The notes beneath the pieces were generated by a model. That model was not told where the DNA came from. It did no database searches and saw nothing but the letters and a program-made list of their open reading frames with translations. Positions 16,626-26,113 of a stretch of DNA of 41,297 nt are shown in pieces; the stretch's first letter is position 1, and every line of letters begins with the position of its first letter. The position numbers were made by a program, and so were the translations under genes. The stretch comes from Candidatus Poribacteria bacterium (GTDB lineage: Bacteria > Poribacteria > WGA-4E > JAJDTR01), in the NCBI GenBank assembly GCA_022827055.1, contig JAJDTR010000032.1:1-41297 (forward strand), in the 5' to 3' direction.

Positions 16626-16771
16626 TCGTAAGCCCACACGGCGTTTACCAATCGACAACTCATCTAAAATTTAAGCAATAGTAAACCGGCTTGTATCTAC
16701 AAATCAACCGGATTTACCCGCCCCCGCTTTACTCAAATTGCTCTTGTTGACTTTGTAAGGAGGAGATCCCG

Positions 16772-18265
16772 ATGGACACGGAATTGGCAGGCGAAACTAA
16801 CTCCAAATTTGTAAAGGAAGGGTTAACGTTTGACGACGTTTTATTGATTCCTGCCAGGTCAGAGGTGCTGCCGGATGAAGTTGATACGACTACGCAGTTG
16901 ACGCGCGGAATCCGATTGAATATTCCAATCTGCAGTGCCGCGATGGATACCGTGACAGAGGCAAAACTTGCGATTGCAGTTGCGCGAGAAGGGGGCATCG
17001 GGATAATCCACCGCAACTGCTCAATTGAAGAACAGGTGCATGAAGTTGACAAAGTCAAGCGATCCGAAAGTGGAATGATTGCCGACCCAATTACGTTGAC
17101 CCCGGACAAAACTGTTCGAGACGCGCTTGAGTTGACGGCACGATATCGTATCGGGGGCGTTCCGATCGTAACGGTGGAAGGTTATCTAGTAGGCATGATC
17201 ACGAACCGCGATCTAAAGTACGAAGAGGATCGCGAACTTCCCGTGACGGAGTTGATGACACCTAGTGAGGAACTTACCACAGCCTCGCCGGGTATCACGC
17301 TACAGAAGGCTAAGCAGATTCTTCATCAGATTCGTAAGGAAAAACTGCCGATCGTTGATGAAAAGTTCCGGTTATGCGGTTTGATTACAATAAAGGATAT
17401 TGACAATATTCAACAGTACCCATCGGCATGTAAAGACGACTTTGGCAGACTTAGGGTCGGCGCAGCCATTGCGCCATCATCACCTTTGGAAGCCGTCGAA
17501 CGACTTGTAACGGCCGAAGTCGACGTACTGGTCATAGACACAGCACATGGACAAGCCGAAAGTGTTGTTGAGATGACCCGGAAGGTTAAGGAACGATTCC
17601 CGACTGTAGAATTGATTGTAGGTAATGTCGTCACTGTTGAGGGGACTCGCGAATTGATTGGCGCCGGCGCCGATGCCATTAAGGTTGGTATGGGACCGGG
17701 ATCAATCTGTACGACCCGCGTAATCGCCGGGATCGGGATTCCCCAAATCACAGCCATTTATGATTGCGCCCGCGAAGCTGACAAATATGATGTCCCAATT
17801 ATCGCGGATGGGGGCATTCGATATTCGGGTGATATTGCCAAAGCCATTGGCGCAGGGGCAAGTTCGGTGATGATAGGAAGTCTATTCGCTGGCACGGAGG
17901 AAAGTCCCGGGGAAACGATTATATTTCAAGGCCGCACTTTCAAAGCTTATAGAGCGATGGGGTCTTTAGCCGCTATGAAAGAACGCGGCGGACGCGAAAG
18001 GTACTTCCAAGACAATCAACTGCCCTCAAAGTTGGTACCTGAAGGAATAGAAGGGCGTGTGCCTCACAAGGGTGCGTTGAGCGGGTTTGTTTATCAATTG
18101 ATTGGCGGCCTCCGCGCATCAATGGGGTATTGCGGTACCCCGACGATTGATGCGTTGAGAACGGAAAGCCGGTTCATCCGGATGACGGGAAGCGGCTATC
18201 GTGAAAGCCATCCTCACGATATTGCGGTTACCGAAGAGGCGCCCAATTACAGTACAGGCCTGTAG
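16772..18265 (+). CDS. guaB: IMP dehydrogenase
   Basis: A 497-residue enzyme that oxidises IMP to XMP with NAD, the committed step of GMP synthesis. The N-terminal [15 protein letters not shown] is typical; a CBS pair lies at about 103-215; the catalytic loop GPGSICTTR has Cys313; further landmarks are [21 protein letters not shown] and GAVPHKG-like [10 protein letters not shown]. Length equals the family norm. A strong ribosome-binding site AAGGAGG lies 9 bases before the ATG. It has its own promoter about 290 bases upstream; no guaA is adjacent. Confidence 0.97.
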   Translation: MDTELAGETNSKFVKEGLTFDDVLLIPARSEVLPDEVDTTTQLTRGIRLNIPICSAAMDTVTEAKLAIAVAREGGIGIIHRNCSIEEQVHEVDKVKRSESGMIADPITLTPDKTVRDALELTARYRIGGVPIVTVEGYLVGMITNRDLKYEEDRELPVTELMTPSEELTTASPGITLQKAKQILHQIRKEKLPIVDEKFRLCGLITIKDIDNIQQYPSACKDDFGRLRVGAAIAPSSPLEAVERLVTAEVDVLVIDTAHGQAESVVEMTRKVKERFPTVELIVGNVVTVEGTRELIGAGADAIKVGMGPGSICTTRVIAGIGIPQITAIYDCAREADKYDVPIIADGGIRYSGDIAKAIGAGASSVMIGSLFAGTEESPGETIIFQGRTFKAYRAMGSLAAMKERGGRERYFQDNQLPSKLVPEGIEGRVPHKGALSGFVYQLIGGLRASMGYCGTPTIDALRTESRFIRMTGSGYRESHPHDIAVTEEAPNYSTGL

Positions 18266-18307
18266 CGACTGCAGAAACCGAGTCTCTCGAGTTTGGTTAT
18301 GTAATAC

Positions 18308-18336
18308 TTGACATAAACACACAATCGTGTTACTAT
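18308..18336 (+). promoter_or_regulatory. sigma70-like promoter of nuoI
   Basis: TTGACA (18308-18313), 17-base spacer, TACTAT (18331-18336), preceded by TGT. It lies in the gap between guaB and the ferredoxin-like gene, about 140 bases before the start. Confidence 0.7.
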
Positions 18337-18475
18337 CCTTATACGCTGGATCCGTATTCGACGATTGTACGGTTTCCGAGCGGAAACTAAATTCAGAAGA
18401 AATTTCCTTGTTGAGTGTGAGTTCTCGGAGGAAAATCCGGAATTATTCTTAAGGAAGGTGTAATTTCCATTTGTT

Positions 18476-19024
18476 ATGAAGAAAGTTAATGAAGAAATGT
18501 CGTTTTGGGACAAGCTCTACATTCCAGCGCTTGTCAAAGGGATGCTCACAACTCTGAAACACATTCCAAAGAAGAAGTTCACCTATCAGTACCCAGAAGA
18601 TCCGCGAAGCGTCAGTGATCGAAACGAACGCTATCGCGGCATCCATAAACTCACTACCGATTCTGAGGATCATATTAAGTGTGTAGCGTGTTTCCTGTGT
18701 GCGACAGCTTGTCCTGCGGACTGCATCACAATTCAAGCGGCTCCTGCTCCGGAGGGATGGAAAACCAAAGAAGGCTTCCAACGCGAGAAGTATCCGGATG
18801 TTTTCGAAATCAATATGTTGCGTTGCATCTTTTGCGGGTACTGTGTGGAAGCCTGCCCGGAAGATGCAATTCAGATGACAGGCCTTACTTTGCCACAATA
18901 CTTTAGAGAAAAACAGAACGAAGGTGAAATATTGGGACGGTCACGCAGCGATTTCATCTTTGATCGTGACGAGTTAGTGGCAAATAATGAGATTCCCCAA
19001 CAGGGGTTGAACGTTAATTCTTAG
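18476..19024 (+). CDS. nuoI: NADH-quinone oxidoreductase subunit I
   Basis: A 182-residue protein with two 4Fe-4S motifs: Cys69, Cys72, Cys75, Cys79 and Cys117, Cys120, Cys123, Cys127. The context HIKCVACFLCATACPADCI and LRCIFCGYCVEACPEDAI is characteristic of NuoI, which passes electrons between clusters N6a and N6b in the peripheral arm of complex I. The N-terminal helix FWDKLYIPALVKGMLTTLKH is the membrane-associated part. No other nuo gene is in the window, so it is detached from its operon and has its own promoter and terminator. A possible internal start at MSFWDKL (residue 8) would not change the domain; AAGGAAGG lies about 19 bases from the first ATG. Confidence 0.92.
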   Translation: MKKVNEEMSFWDKLYIPALVKGMLTTLKHIPKKKFTYQYPEDPRSVSDRNERYRGIHKLTTDSEDHIKCVACFLCATACPADCITIQAAPAPEGWKTKEGFQREKYPDVFEINMLRCIFCGYCVEACPEDAIQMTGLTLPQYFREKQNEGEILGRSRSDFIFDRDELVANNEIPQQGLNVNS

Positions 19025-19063
19025 TAGGTTCCCGATTAAACGTCTACTTTATAGATTTTTCTC

Positions 19064-19119
19064 AGGCAAGGATTTCCCATGTTTTTACAGAAATATGGGT
19101 TAAGAATTGCCTTTTTTTT
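19064..19119 (+). terminator. Rho-independent terminator after nuoI
   Basis: The stem pairs AGGCAA with TTGCCT and CCCAT with ATGGG, and is followed by a run of eight T. It ends about 60 bases before the 945-codon gene and separates the two transcripts. Confidence 0.7.
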
Positions 19120-19181
19120 ATGACTTCACACCTAACATAGTGTTTACAGTCAGGCTGGAGGACTGACATTACTTCGACCAG

Positions 19182-22019
19182 ATGCAAGACCTATCGCTTA
19201 ATTTCCGTTCTGACTCACTTTTCGCTTTAACTGACAAAATTAAATCTAGCGTCGAAGGTCGGATGGATTGGGGAGATACGTTCGGCGTGGGGCTCGGCGC
19301 CAAAACGGACAAATACTTACTGGTGTGGACGCCCAAGAATTCATCAGAAGCGCAAATTCTTCCCGGTTTCGACTCCGAAGATGGCAAACTTAGACTAAAA
19401 ATGAAGGGACGCCCTGGCGCGTGGGCATCTTGGGTTGACGAGGCAAAAATCGCCTCGGAGACAAGCGACGACTACGAGCGCGTTCGTAGAAGTGTACAGG
19501 AGTTAGAACGCAATGCCCGCCAAGTCGTGGATTTCGCCGATGGAGTGCTGGCGGACATTACGGTTCAACACCTGGGCAAGTCGCTGACGTTGTCCGAGTT
19601 ATCTCAAGAGGTTTTGAAAGTTGAGTTGGCAGTACCGACTTCAGCTAAAACCGGAAGTTACATCCTTACCAACTCCGCCGACAGCGCCTCAACTACGGCA
19701 AACGTCATTGTCCCTGAACAAACGAACATTCATCAGGTACATCTAAACGAAGATGAACTGTTCGCGTCCATCGCCGAGACCGACTGCGATGCGCTCCTAG
19801 TTGTGTTTCGCACGCACGTAAGGCGTTACCCCGATCTTGTCGATATACGCTACTGTTTAACGCTTGATGCCCATTTGCGCGGGGAATCTGAGCAAGACGA
19901 CATCGTATCAAGCATTTCCCCGTTTAGTTCAGCAGATGACGCGTCTAGGGTCCGGATTTTGCCGACAGCTGCGATCTACGACCCGTTGGAACAGGATGTT
20001 ATTCAGCTTGCTCCGATCGCCCTCGACGGAACAGCCGAACAGATTGACGATGCTATCACCAAATGTTCGTCAATGATTGACGGCTACGTGTCAAAAGCAA
20101 ATCAACAAGCATTCCAACTGATGTCCGCGTTTCAACAACGCATTGAAACTCGACTCCAAGCCCTTGTTCTTCAACCGGGGCAGCGTGTCCATGACAAAGT
20201 CTGGGATGAGTTGGTCAATCATGATCTACGAAATCGGATGCTTGAGTTTACTACCTTTTTCGGAGAATACGTCGGTGAGCATTTCGATTCGGAAATAGCA
20301 GATGCAAGACGCGAAAAACTCCGGAATTTCATTGACCCGATGATTGAGTCGTGGCAAATCTACGATTTGCGTCAGACTACACTCAAAAGCATCATTTTGT
20401 CTGGATACAAACTAGCAAATCAGGTGTTAGACCGTGCTACAGGCATACTCTATAATCTTTTATTCGAGAGGTACTTTATAGAGTCCGGTTATGTTCATTC
20501 GATAGAAGCCTTCATACTTGAAAACGGGGAGTTGATTGACGAAGTCAATTTGCCTTCATGGACGAAGAAAACGGTACGTGAGCGCCTTCATCGTTTCGCT
20601 CTGAATGCTTCGGTGCATCCAAAGCAGGTTGAACGGCTGCGAACCCTCTGGCTAGAACTATTACAAATTGCTAATATCGCGAGTCGCCACCGTCAGCAGT
20701 TTGAAACCGTTGTCCAGCCCCTGGTGGATTCCTTATTGATGCCGAAACAGCCGGCATCAGGCGATAGGTTGCGCCGAGGGTCAAGAAAAAAAAGCAACCA
20801 ATTCAGCGGATTTGAAATTTCGGAGGAAGAATTCCGACACACTGTTAATCGACTCAAAGATAACTTTCCTATCATCAAACGCTGGATTCTGAATTCACCA
20901 AAGGAGCGGGCTTCACTTGACCGACATTATGCTACGTTATGGATGATACTGACAGATGGAAAAATTAGAGAGCAGATTATCCAGAACTTCCGTCCGTTAT
21001 GCGACATTAATCTTAGTATTCCACTAGAAGCAAAGCGGTTGATCGATTTGGTTTTGAGCGGCCAAATCATCATTCGCGACGAGAAGGATCTCAACAGTCT
21101 GAAGCGAAACCTGGATCGTGCCCTTCTATCAAAAAGTGGACGCGGGCTACGCGAGACGACAACCCCCTCTATACTGGACATTCATGGAGATACCCTTTTC
21201 AGCTTGTTACGGGAGGAGCTGCTTGAATATAAGCGAACCTTGGACAAACGCGCATTGCGCATTTCAAACCCTAAAACCCAAAAGAAACAGAGCGGTAAGA
21301 AGAAGGGACAAGCCAAATCCAAGGCGTCGGAATTCGTGACGGAAACTCTCGGCTGGATTGAAGAGGAGAAGCCAAAGGTAAACGAGCTTATCGAATTTCT
21401 CACACCGTATACCGATGCGGCTCCGATCCTTGTTGAAGCAGGCATTGATTCCAAATCTTCCGAACTAGACCAGATTCGGCGGCACCAGGTGATGAACTTC
21501 GATCTTCAGGAACTGCCGCCCATTGAGAAAACTTGGCTCGAAAACGTAAAATCGGTCGATGATTATCCGAATCTGAGAGCATTCTTGCTAGAATACCAGT
21601 TGCCGATCTCTACCACGGGCCGTTTCTTGATGAATCTGAGAAAGACATCGTCCTCTGCCTCGGAGAACGGAGATTCAGCGGCTACGTTTGATGTCGTGTT
21701 GGACCTGGTTCAAGAATTGAAGAATCTTCAGGAGGCGGGCTATAAGGGCGATGTTCTGAAGCGCTTCGAACACTATATATCTGAAAAGCTGTGGCGCTGG
21801 GAACTCACCCAAATTACAGCGGATGAACTTCCCACATTGATTAAAGAAAAGGTGCTTTCGACCGTAGTTTGTTATGACAAGGAAGTGGAGTCCTTGCTGG
21901 AGTACGTTGAAAGATACGATCAACTCCTCGAAACAAAAATTACGTCCCAATCGGAGATGGACCACCAGAGGAAGGAACTTGAGCAACAGTTCCAAGGCGT
22001 TATAGATACTATCTTGTAG
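19182..22019 (+). CDS. Large orphan protein of unknown function (945 residues)
   Basis: I recognise no domain. Residues 1-130 look mixed alpha/beta (LSLNFRSDSLFALTDKI, DTFGVGLGAKTDKYLLVW) and have no signal peptide. The remainder is predominantly helical and charged, with no transmembrane segment. Two basic stretches, RLRRGSRKKS (near 530) and a Lys/Gln-rich linker (about 695-718), divide it into three parts. The C-terminus is a likely coiled coil (QRKELEQQFQGVIDTIL). No Walker, nuclease, methylase or kinase motif is seen. GGAGG is 19 bases before the ATG, which is too far for a good ribosome-binding site, and an in-frame stop at 19164-19166 excludes an earlier start. The malate dehydrogenase-fold gene follows after 32 bases, so a joint role is likely. 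A scaffold or large assembly protein is possible, without evidence. Confidence 0.8.
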   Translation: MQDLSLNFRSDSLFALTDKIKSSVEGRMDWGDTFGVGLGAKTDKYLLVWTPKNSSEAQILPGFDSEDGKLRLKMKGRPGAWASWVDEAKIASETSDDYERVRRSVQELERNARQVVDFADGVLADITVQHLGKSLTLSELSQEVLKVELAVPTSAKTGSYILTNSADSASTTANVIVPEQTNIHQVHLNEDELFASIAETDCDALLVVFRTHVRRYPDLVDIRYCLTLDAHLRGESEQDDIVSSISPFSSADDASRVRILPTAAIYDPLEQDVIQLAPIALDGTAEQIDDAITKCSSMIDGYVSKANQQAFQLMSAFQQRIETRLQALVLQPGQRVHDKVWDELVNHDLRNRMLEFTTFFGEYVGEHFDSEIADARREKLRNFIDPMIESWQIYDLRQTTLKSIILSGYKLANQVLDRATGILYNLLFERYFIESGYVHSIEAFILENGELIDEVNLPSWTKKTVRERLHRFALNASVHPKQVERLRTLWLELLQIANIASRHRQQFETVVQPLVDSLLMPKQPASGDRLRRGSRKKSNQFSGFEISEEEFRHTVNRLKDNFPIIKRWILNSPKERASLDRHYATLWMILTDGKIREQIIQNFRPLCDINLSIPLEAKRLIDLVLSGQIIIRDEKDLNSLKRNLDRALLSKSGRGLRETTTPSILDIHGDTLFSLLREELLEYKRTLDKRALRISNPKTQKKQSGKKKGQAKSKASEFVTETLGWIEEEKPKVNELIEFLTPYTDAAPILVEAGIDSKSSELDQIRRHQVMNFDLQELPPIEKTWLENVKSVDDYPNLRAFLLEYQLPISTTGRFLMNLRKTSSSASENGDSAATFDVVLDLVQELKNLQEAGYKGDVLKRFEHYISEKLWRWELTQITADELPTLIKEKVLSTVVCYDKEVESLLEYVERYDQLLETKITSQSEMDHQRKELEQQFQGVIDTIL

Positions 22020-22051
22020 GTGTAAATTGGTAATTCTGCCTCCTAATCGAC

Positions 22052-22966
22052 ATGAAAGTAAGTATACTTGGTCGAGGTGATTCAACGCTTGCTGTTGCCT
22101 CCGAGATCGGCAGATCCGATGTCGTTTCGGAGGTTGTGCTCGTTGATGAGACTCAGAGGTTACCCCGCGGGGCTGCACAAGAATTGGAAGCGTCATTGGC
22201 AATTGGCGGGCATGACGCAACTATTTCAGTATCTCGGACTTTCGCCGCACTTGCTGATTCTGAAGTGGCAATTCTGCTTTCCCCTCCTTCCCACGCTACC
22301 GACTATTCGGGGCAGTCACACCGAAACACCGATCTGGCGTTTGCGCGCGATTCTGCCAAATATCTCAAACAACACGCCCCGAAGACGCGAATTCTCGTTG
22401 CAATGCCGCGAGCGAATCTTCTCGCACACGTGATGCACCAAGAACTGGAATCGGAGCCAGGGCAAGTAATTGGACTTTCAAGTATTCGGGCAAGCGCCTA
22501 CTTGAAACATCAAATCGCCAATCATTTTAGCGTTTCCGCTACGGACATTGCCGTACTAGTAGTGGGAAATGACGAGAGAGTTTTAGTTCTATCCCAGTAT
22601 TGCCGCATTAGTGGTATTCCCATTAACCAACTTCTCAGCGATGCGCAGATTCATGATCTCATTGCAGGGATAAATGACCGGCATAGACTTCCGACACATG
22701 CAGATGGTCTCTACAGTCTTTCGGTGTGTCTCCGGCAGATTATTGATTCGATTGGGTTGGACAAAAAGAAAATTGTAAGTGTAAGCACGTTGATTCGGGC
22801 GAGTGCTTCATCGGTTCATTTAAGCGTCCCGGTGATAATTGGAAGCCGTGGTGTGGAGGAGATTATCAAATTAGAATTGACCGACAAGCAACAGCGGCAA
22901 TTTGCTCAGTTGGTGTCAAGAAGCGTTGCCAATCAACAGGCGAAGATGCGAAATTATACACGGTGA
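22052..22966 (+). CDS. Malate/lactate dehydrogenase-fold protein lacking catalytic residues
   Basis: A 304-residue protein collinear with bacterial malate dehydrogenase (about 310). Matching blocks are MKVSILGRGDSTLAV (MDH: MKVxVIGAGNVGAT), SEVVLVDE, VGND/VVG near the His region, CRISGIPINQLL (MDH: TVAGIPLTELL), VPVIIGSRGVEEIIKLELTD (MDH: VPVKLGKNGVEKIIELELT). Key positions are changed: the dinucleotide motif is GRGDST instead of GxGxxG, the substrate loop RKPGMSR is replaced by SHATDYSGQSH, the catalytic Asp/Arg of LDSARFR is replaced by IRASAYLK, and the catalytic His of GGHGD is replaced by VGNDER. I infer a pseudoenzyme that may keep only binding ability. It is 32 bases after the orphan gene and 8 bases before the XdhC gene, so all are probably one transcript. 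Confidence 0.8.
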   Translation: MKVSILGRGDSTLAVASEIGRSDVVSEVVLVDETQRLPRGAAQELEASLAIGGHDATISVSRTFAALADSEVAILLSPPSHATDYSGQSHRNTDLAFARDSAKYLKQHAPKTRILVAMPRANLLAHVMHQELESEPGQVIGLSSIRASAYLKHQIANHFSVSATDIAVLVVGNDERVLVLSQYCRISGIPINQLLSDAQIHDLIAGINDRHRLPTHADGLYSLSVCLRQIIDSIGLDKKKIVSVSTLIRASASSVHLSVPVIIGSRGVEEIIKLELTDKQQRQFAQLVSRSVANQQAKMRNYTR

Positions 22967-22974
22967 TTTAGAGG

Positions 22975-24084
22975 ATGAGAAAGATATATAAGGAAATCCT
23001 AAACCTCATTGAAGCGCAAAAGGTGGGGGCGTACTGCACGGTCGTCGAGACCAAGGGGTCAACGCCGCAAAAGCCCGGTTCCAAGCTCCTCATCTTACCG
23101 GATCTGCGCAACGTTGGCACACTTGGAGGCGGTTGTGTGGAAGCGGAAGCACGCCGGCAAGCCATCGGTTTAATGCAGGGAGGCGTTCCGCGTCTGCTTA
23201 ATTTTCAGTTAGATAGCGACTACGGTTGGGATGATGGCCTCATTTGCGGGGGAAATATGAAAATATTTATAGATCTTCCGAGGACCGAAGATGAAGCTGT
23301 CATGTTTGCGCGTTTACAGGAATTGAACGATGAGAAGGTACCGCTCGTTGTCGCAACGGTTGTAAAGAGTGACGTGGAAGATGTCGAAGCCGGTATGAAG
23401 ATGATTCGTGCCGTAAATAGTGAACGCATCGGTTCACTGGGTAACGGACAATTGGAGTCGGAAATCGAAGGCGAACTCAGTGAGGTATTGGAAGAGAATT
23501 CACCTGGCGTGTTTCGCTGGAAAGGCGACGATGTCTGGGTTTTTCTTGACCCGGTACAACCGCGTCCAACGCTTCTAATCGCCGGCGCGGGTCATGTCGG
23601 TCAAGCGTTATGCCATCTTGGCGATTGGTTAGACTTTGACATCGCAATTGTTGATGATCGCCCCGATTTTGCGTCAGAGCAACGCTTGCCGGAAGCAAAA
23701 GAGATTATCATCGGTGACATTGCCGAAGAGTTGCGACGGTACCCGATTAATCATCTAACTTACGTCGTTATTGTCACTAGAGGACATCAGCATGATGAGG
23801 AGGCACTTCACAGCGTCGTTGAATCCAACGCCCGTTACGTTGGTTTAATCGGAAGCCGCCGAAAAATAAAACTGATTCTTGATGATTTAATGGAACTTGG
23901 TATTTCGGAAGAAGATCTCGCTCGTGTTTATGCCCCTATCGGTTTGGACATCAATTCAAAAACTGTCCCCGAAATCGCCGTGAGTATCGCCGCTCAATTG
24001 ATTCAAGTGCGCAATAGCGCAAAGCCGGAGGTCCGGTTTGACGCGCAACCGGCGCGTATGCCCACGGTTAAATTGAGCACTTAA
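22975..24084 (+). CDS. XdhC/CoxI-family protein
   Basis: A 369-residue protein with an N-terminal XdhC_CoxI domain (VETKGSTPQKPGSKLLI, GTLGGGCVEAEARRQA) and a C-terminal Rossmann domain with LLIAGAGHVGQAL, VTRGHQHDEEAL and VGLIGSRRKIK. XdhC proteins bind and sulfurate the molybdenum cofactor for xanthine dehydrogenase and related enzymes. No molybdenum hydroxylase gene is in the window, so the client enzyme is elsewhere. It follows the malate dehydrogenase-fold gene by 8 bases. Length and motifs are normal for the family, so it should be functional. Confidence 0.92.
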   Translation: MRKIYKEILNLIEAQKVGAYCTVVETKGSTPQKPGSKLLILPDLRNVGTLGGGCVEAEARRQAIGLMQGGVPRLLNFQLDSDYGWDDGLICGGNMKIFIDLPRTEDEAVMFARLQELNDEKVPLVVATVVKSDVEDVEAGMKMIRAVNSERIGSLGNGQLESEIEGELSEVLEENSPGVFRWKGDDVWVFLDPVQPRPTLLIAGAGHVGQALCHLGDWLDFDIAIVDDRPDFASEQRLPEAKEIIIGDIAEELRRYPINHLTYVVIVTRGHQHDEEALHSVVESNARYVGLIGSRRKIKLILDDLMELGISEEDLARVYAPIGLDINSKTVPEIAVSIAAQLIQVRNSAKPEVRFDAQPARMPTVKLST

Positions 24085-24111
24085 TAGTCTCGCCAGCAGG
24101 TGGTTACCGTA

Positions 24112-24453
24112 ATGGATAGAATTCAATTAGATGCAAACGGCTCTTATACGGTGCCCGAAGTTGCCGAATTTGTAAAGATTGCGTTGGAGTACGTTGGTAG
24201 GGAATCTAAATCCAATCCGTTGAGATATTCCGCGTCTGATGTCTATTGGATTTTACACGATTTCCTAAGGTATGTGAACGCGCATACGGAGGGTGAATTC
24301 GTACTCACGCGGCTCAAAAAAGGGACATGGCGGCTTGACTATCAAACCGAAGACGCTGCCGCGAAAAAAGCGAAAGCGCATCACACGAGGGAACTTCGGG
24401 AAACGGCTGACTATATCGAGAATCTGAGCGGGCGCCGTCCGTCCTGGGGCTAA
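24112..24453 (+). CDS. Small hypothetical protein after the XdhC gene
   Basis: A 113-residue protein from the ATG at 24112, which has AGGTGG 8 bases upstream; a GTG four codons earlier is less well placed. The sequence is charged and mostly helical: VPEVAEFVKIALEYV, then SDVYWILHDFLRYVN and a basic tail (KKAKAHHTRELRE). It lies 27 bases after the XdhC gene and ends the likely four-gene unit. I recognise no family. Confidence 0.6.
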   Translation: MDRIQLDANGSYTVPEVAEFVKIALEYVGRESKSNPLRYSASDVYWILHDFLRYVNAHTEGEFVLTRLKKGTWRLDYQTEDAAAKKAKAHHTRELRETADYIENLSGRRPSWG

Positions 24454-24631
24454 TGCTTCTTATTGAAAGATTCTTACCAATTGTTCTACCTCTACGGCGT
24501 TGAGCACACCCTCATGGCATCGGGGTTAACTTCTTCCTGTGTTCAGTTACATTCTCTCCGCATGTAGTCAGCCTCATAACGTGGTCGCCGTGAGAATCTC
24601 TGATAGACCTCAATTTTATCTCACACAGGGG

Positions 24632-26113
24632 TCAATTCACGGATTTGCTTGCCGTTGAGGTTGCAGCTAAAATCCCTTCGACCTCCCCCTCATTGAGTAT
24701 CCGAATTGCCTCGACTAACTGCTTGTCATTTGGCAAATCCACAAGTTTGTATATGCCAAGGTTGACATTGAAAATCTTACGAGCTTTTGGTTGGACGGAC
24801 CTCTTCAAATTTGCCAAGAATTCCTGTCCTAGAGAGGCAACCAGATCGGGAAGCTCTTCCTCAAGTGCAGCGAAATCTGCCTCTGTGGGAGTCTCACCCG
24901 CGCTTTTCTCCTTCTCCTCAATCCAGTTTTCTACGAAATTCTTGATAGATCTATCAACATGTACGACTTCAGTTGTCTGATTTTCGACAACCACATGCGG
25001 CGTGATACTTCTATCATGTATTGCAGCCCCGCTCGGGGTGAAATATTCCGAGATTGTCAGAGATATGGAACCACCGCCGTTTTTCAACGGGAAGCGTTGT
25101 TGAACAAGCCCTTTCCCGAATGTATCTGTGCCGACCAACACCCCGCGTCCGGTATCTTTGATTGCCCCGGCAACAATCTCGGAACCGCTCGCGCTATAGT
25201 CGTTAACCATTACCACGAGTGGAATGTCGGGGGGACAGAGTAGACCGCTATGCGCGGGGTATTCTTGACTGAATCGATGTCCGCGCCCCCTAGTCGAGAC
25301 AATGGGACCCTCGGAAATGAAAGCATCTACGACATAATTGGCTTGCTCAAGCAGACCACCCGCATTGTCCCTCAAATCCAAAATGAGCGCCGACAATCCT
25401 TTTTCTTGCAACTCCGTAATTGCTGATTTAAACTCGGCGTTAGTTCTCCCGGTGAAACTGAAAATTTTAATATAACCAATCCGGTCTTCCAGCATCTCCG
25501 TCTGGACACTTTTGGGGAGAATCTCCTCTCGCGTGAGCGTAACTTCGAACTGTTCTCGGAGTCCGCGGCGTTGTACCTTAATTTTAACCTTTGTTCCTAC
25601 ACGTCCCCGCAAGATATCTATTACATCGTTAAGTGTCTGACCCAAAGGTCCGCCAATATCAATCTTAACGTCGTCAACCTCCACAATATAATCCCCAGCC
25701 TGCAATCCCGCTTTGATGGCAGGAGAGTCGGGCAAAGGTCGAGAAATTTTTATAAATCCTTTATCAACATATATCTGTATCCCCAGCCCTCCGAATTTGC
25801 TATGATAAAGATCCTCTTTTTCCCGCTTTTGTTCCCTCTCGGGCAAATAGAACGTGTAAGGATCTTCGAGAGCGGCGAGCGCTCCTCTGATGGCGCCCTC
25901 GTACATCTTTTTTCGATCTATTTCCTTATAGTAATATTCATCAGTCTTTTTGACCGCCTCCACAATGGCTTTGTAAAACATTGGACTCGTGATGCGTCTG
26001 TCTCGATTGCTAAACGCATCTTTGCCAGTCCCGGACGCAAACAGCAGTGATACTACCACAATAGATGTAAATAAAATGATAGGTAAAACCTGTTTCCTAC
26101 TTGGATGAATCAT
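24632..26113 (-). CDS. S41 family C-terminal processing protease
   Basis: A 493-residue serine protease with an N-terminal signal anchor (residues 9-26), a CTP N-terminal segment with EDPYTFYLP, a PDZ domain (about 110-195, SPAIKAGLQAGDYIVEVDD) and an S41 catalytic core. The catalytic serine is Ser309 in YSASGSE; Lys334 in TFGKG and Gln338 complete the dyad/triad, the same positions as in Bacillus CtpB. It would act in the periplasm, trimming the C-termini of exported proteins. A promoter at 26318-26346 lies between it and the upstream acyltransferase gene, so it is transcribed on its own. Confidence 0.94.
   Translation of the reverse strand: MIHPSRKQVLPIILFTSIVVVSLLFASGTGKDAFSNRDRRITSPMFYKAIVEAVKKTDEYYYKEIDRKKMYEGAIRGALAALEDPYTFYLPEREQKREKEDLYHSKFGGLGIQIYVDKGFIKISRPLPDSPAIKAGLQAGDYIVEVDDVKIDIGGPLGQTLNDVIDILRGRVGTKVKIKVQRRGLREQFEVTLTREEILPKSVQTEMLEDRIGYIKIFSFTGRTNAEFKSAITELQEKGLSALILDLRDNAGGLLEQANYVVDAFISEGPIVSTRGRGHRFSQEYPAHSGLLCPPDIPLVVMVNDYSASGSEIVAGAIKDTGRGVLVGTDTFGKGLVQQRFPLKNGGGSISLTISEYFTPSGAAIHDRSITPHVVVENQTTEVVHVDRSIKNFVENWIEEKEKSAGETPTEADFAALEEELPDLVASLGQEFLANLKRSVQPKARKIFNVNLGIYKLVDLPNDKQLVEAIRILNEGEVEGILAATSTASKSVN

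Larger units (their letters stand above)
16255..16771. other. Divergent intergenic region between the ABC exporter and guaB
   Basis: No gene is supported; a 102-codon ORF at 16366-16674 is built largely from repeat sequence and is not protein-like. The region carries a minus-strand promoter (16328-16356), the guaB promoter (16454-16483) and a TTGATC-type repeat (16548-16625). Confidence 0.5.
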
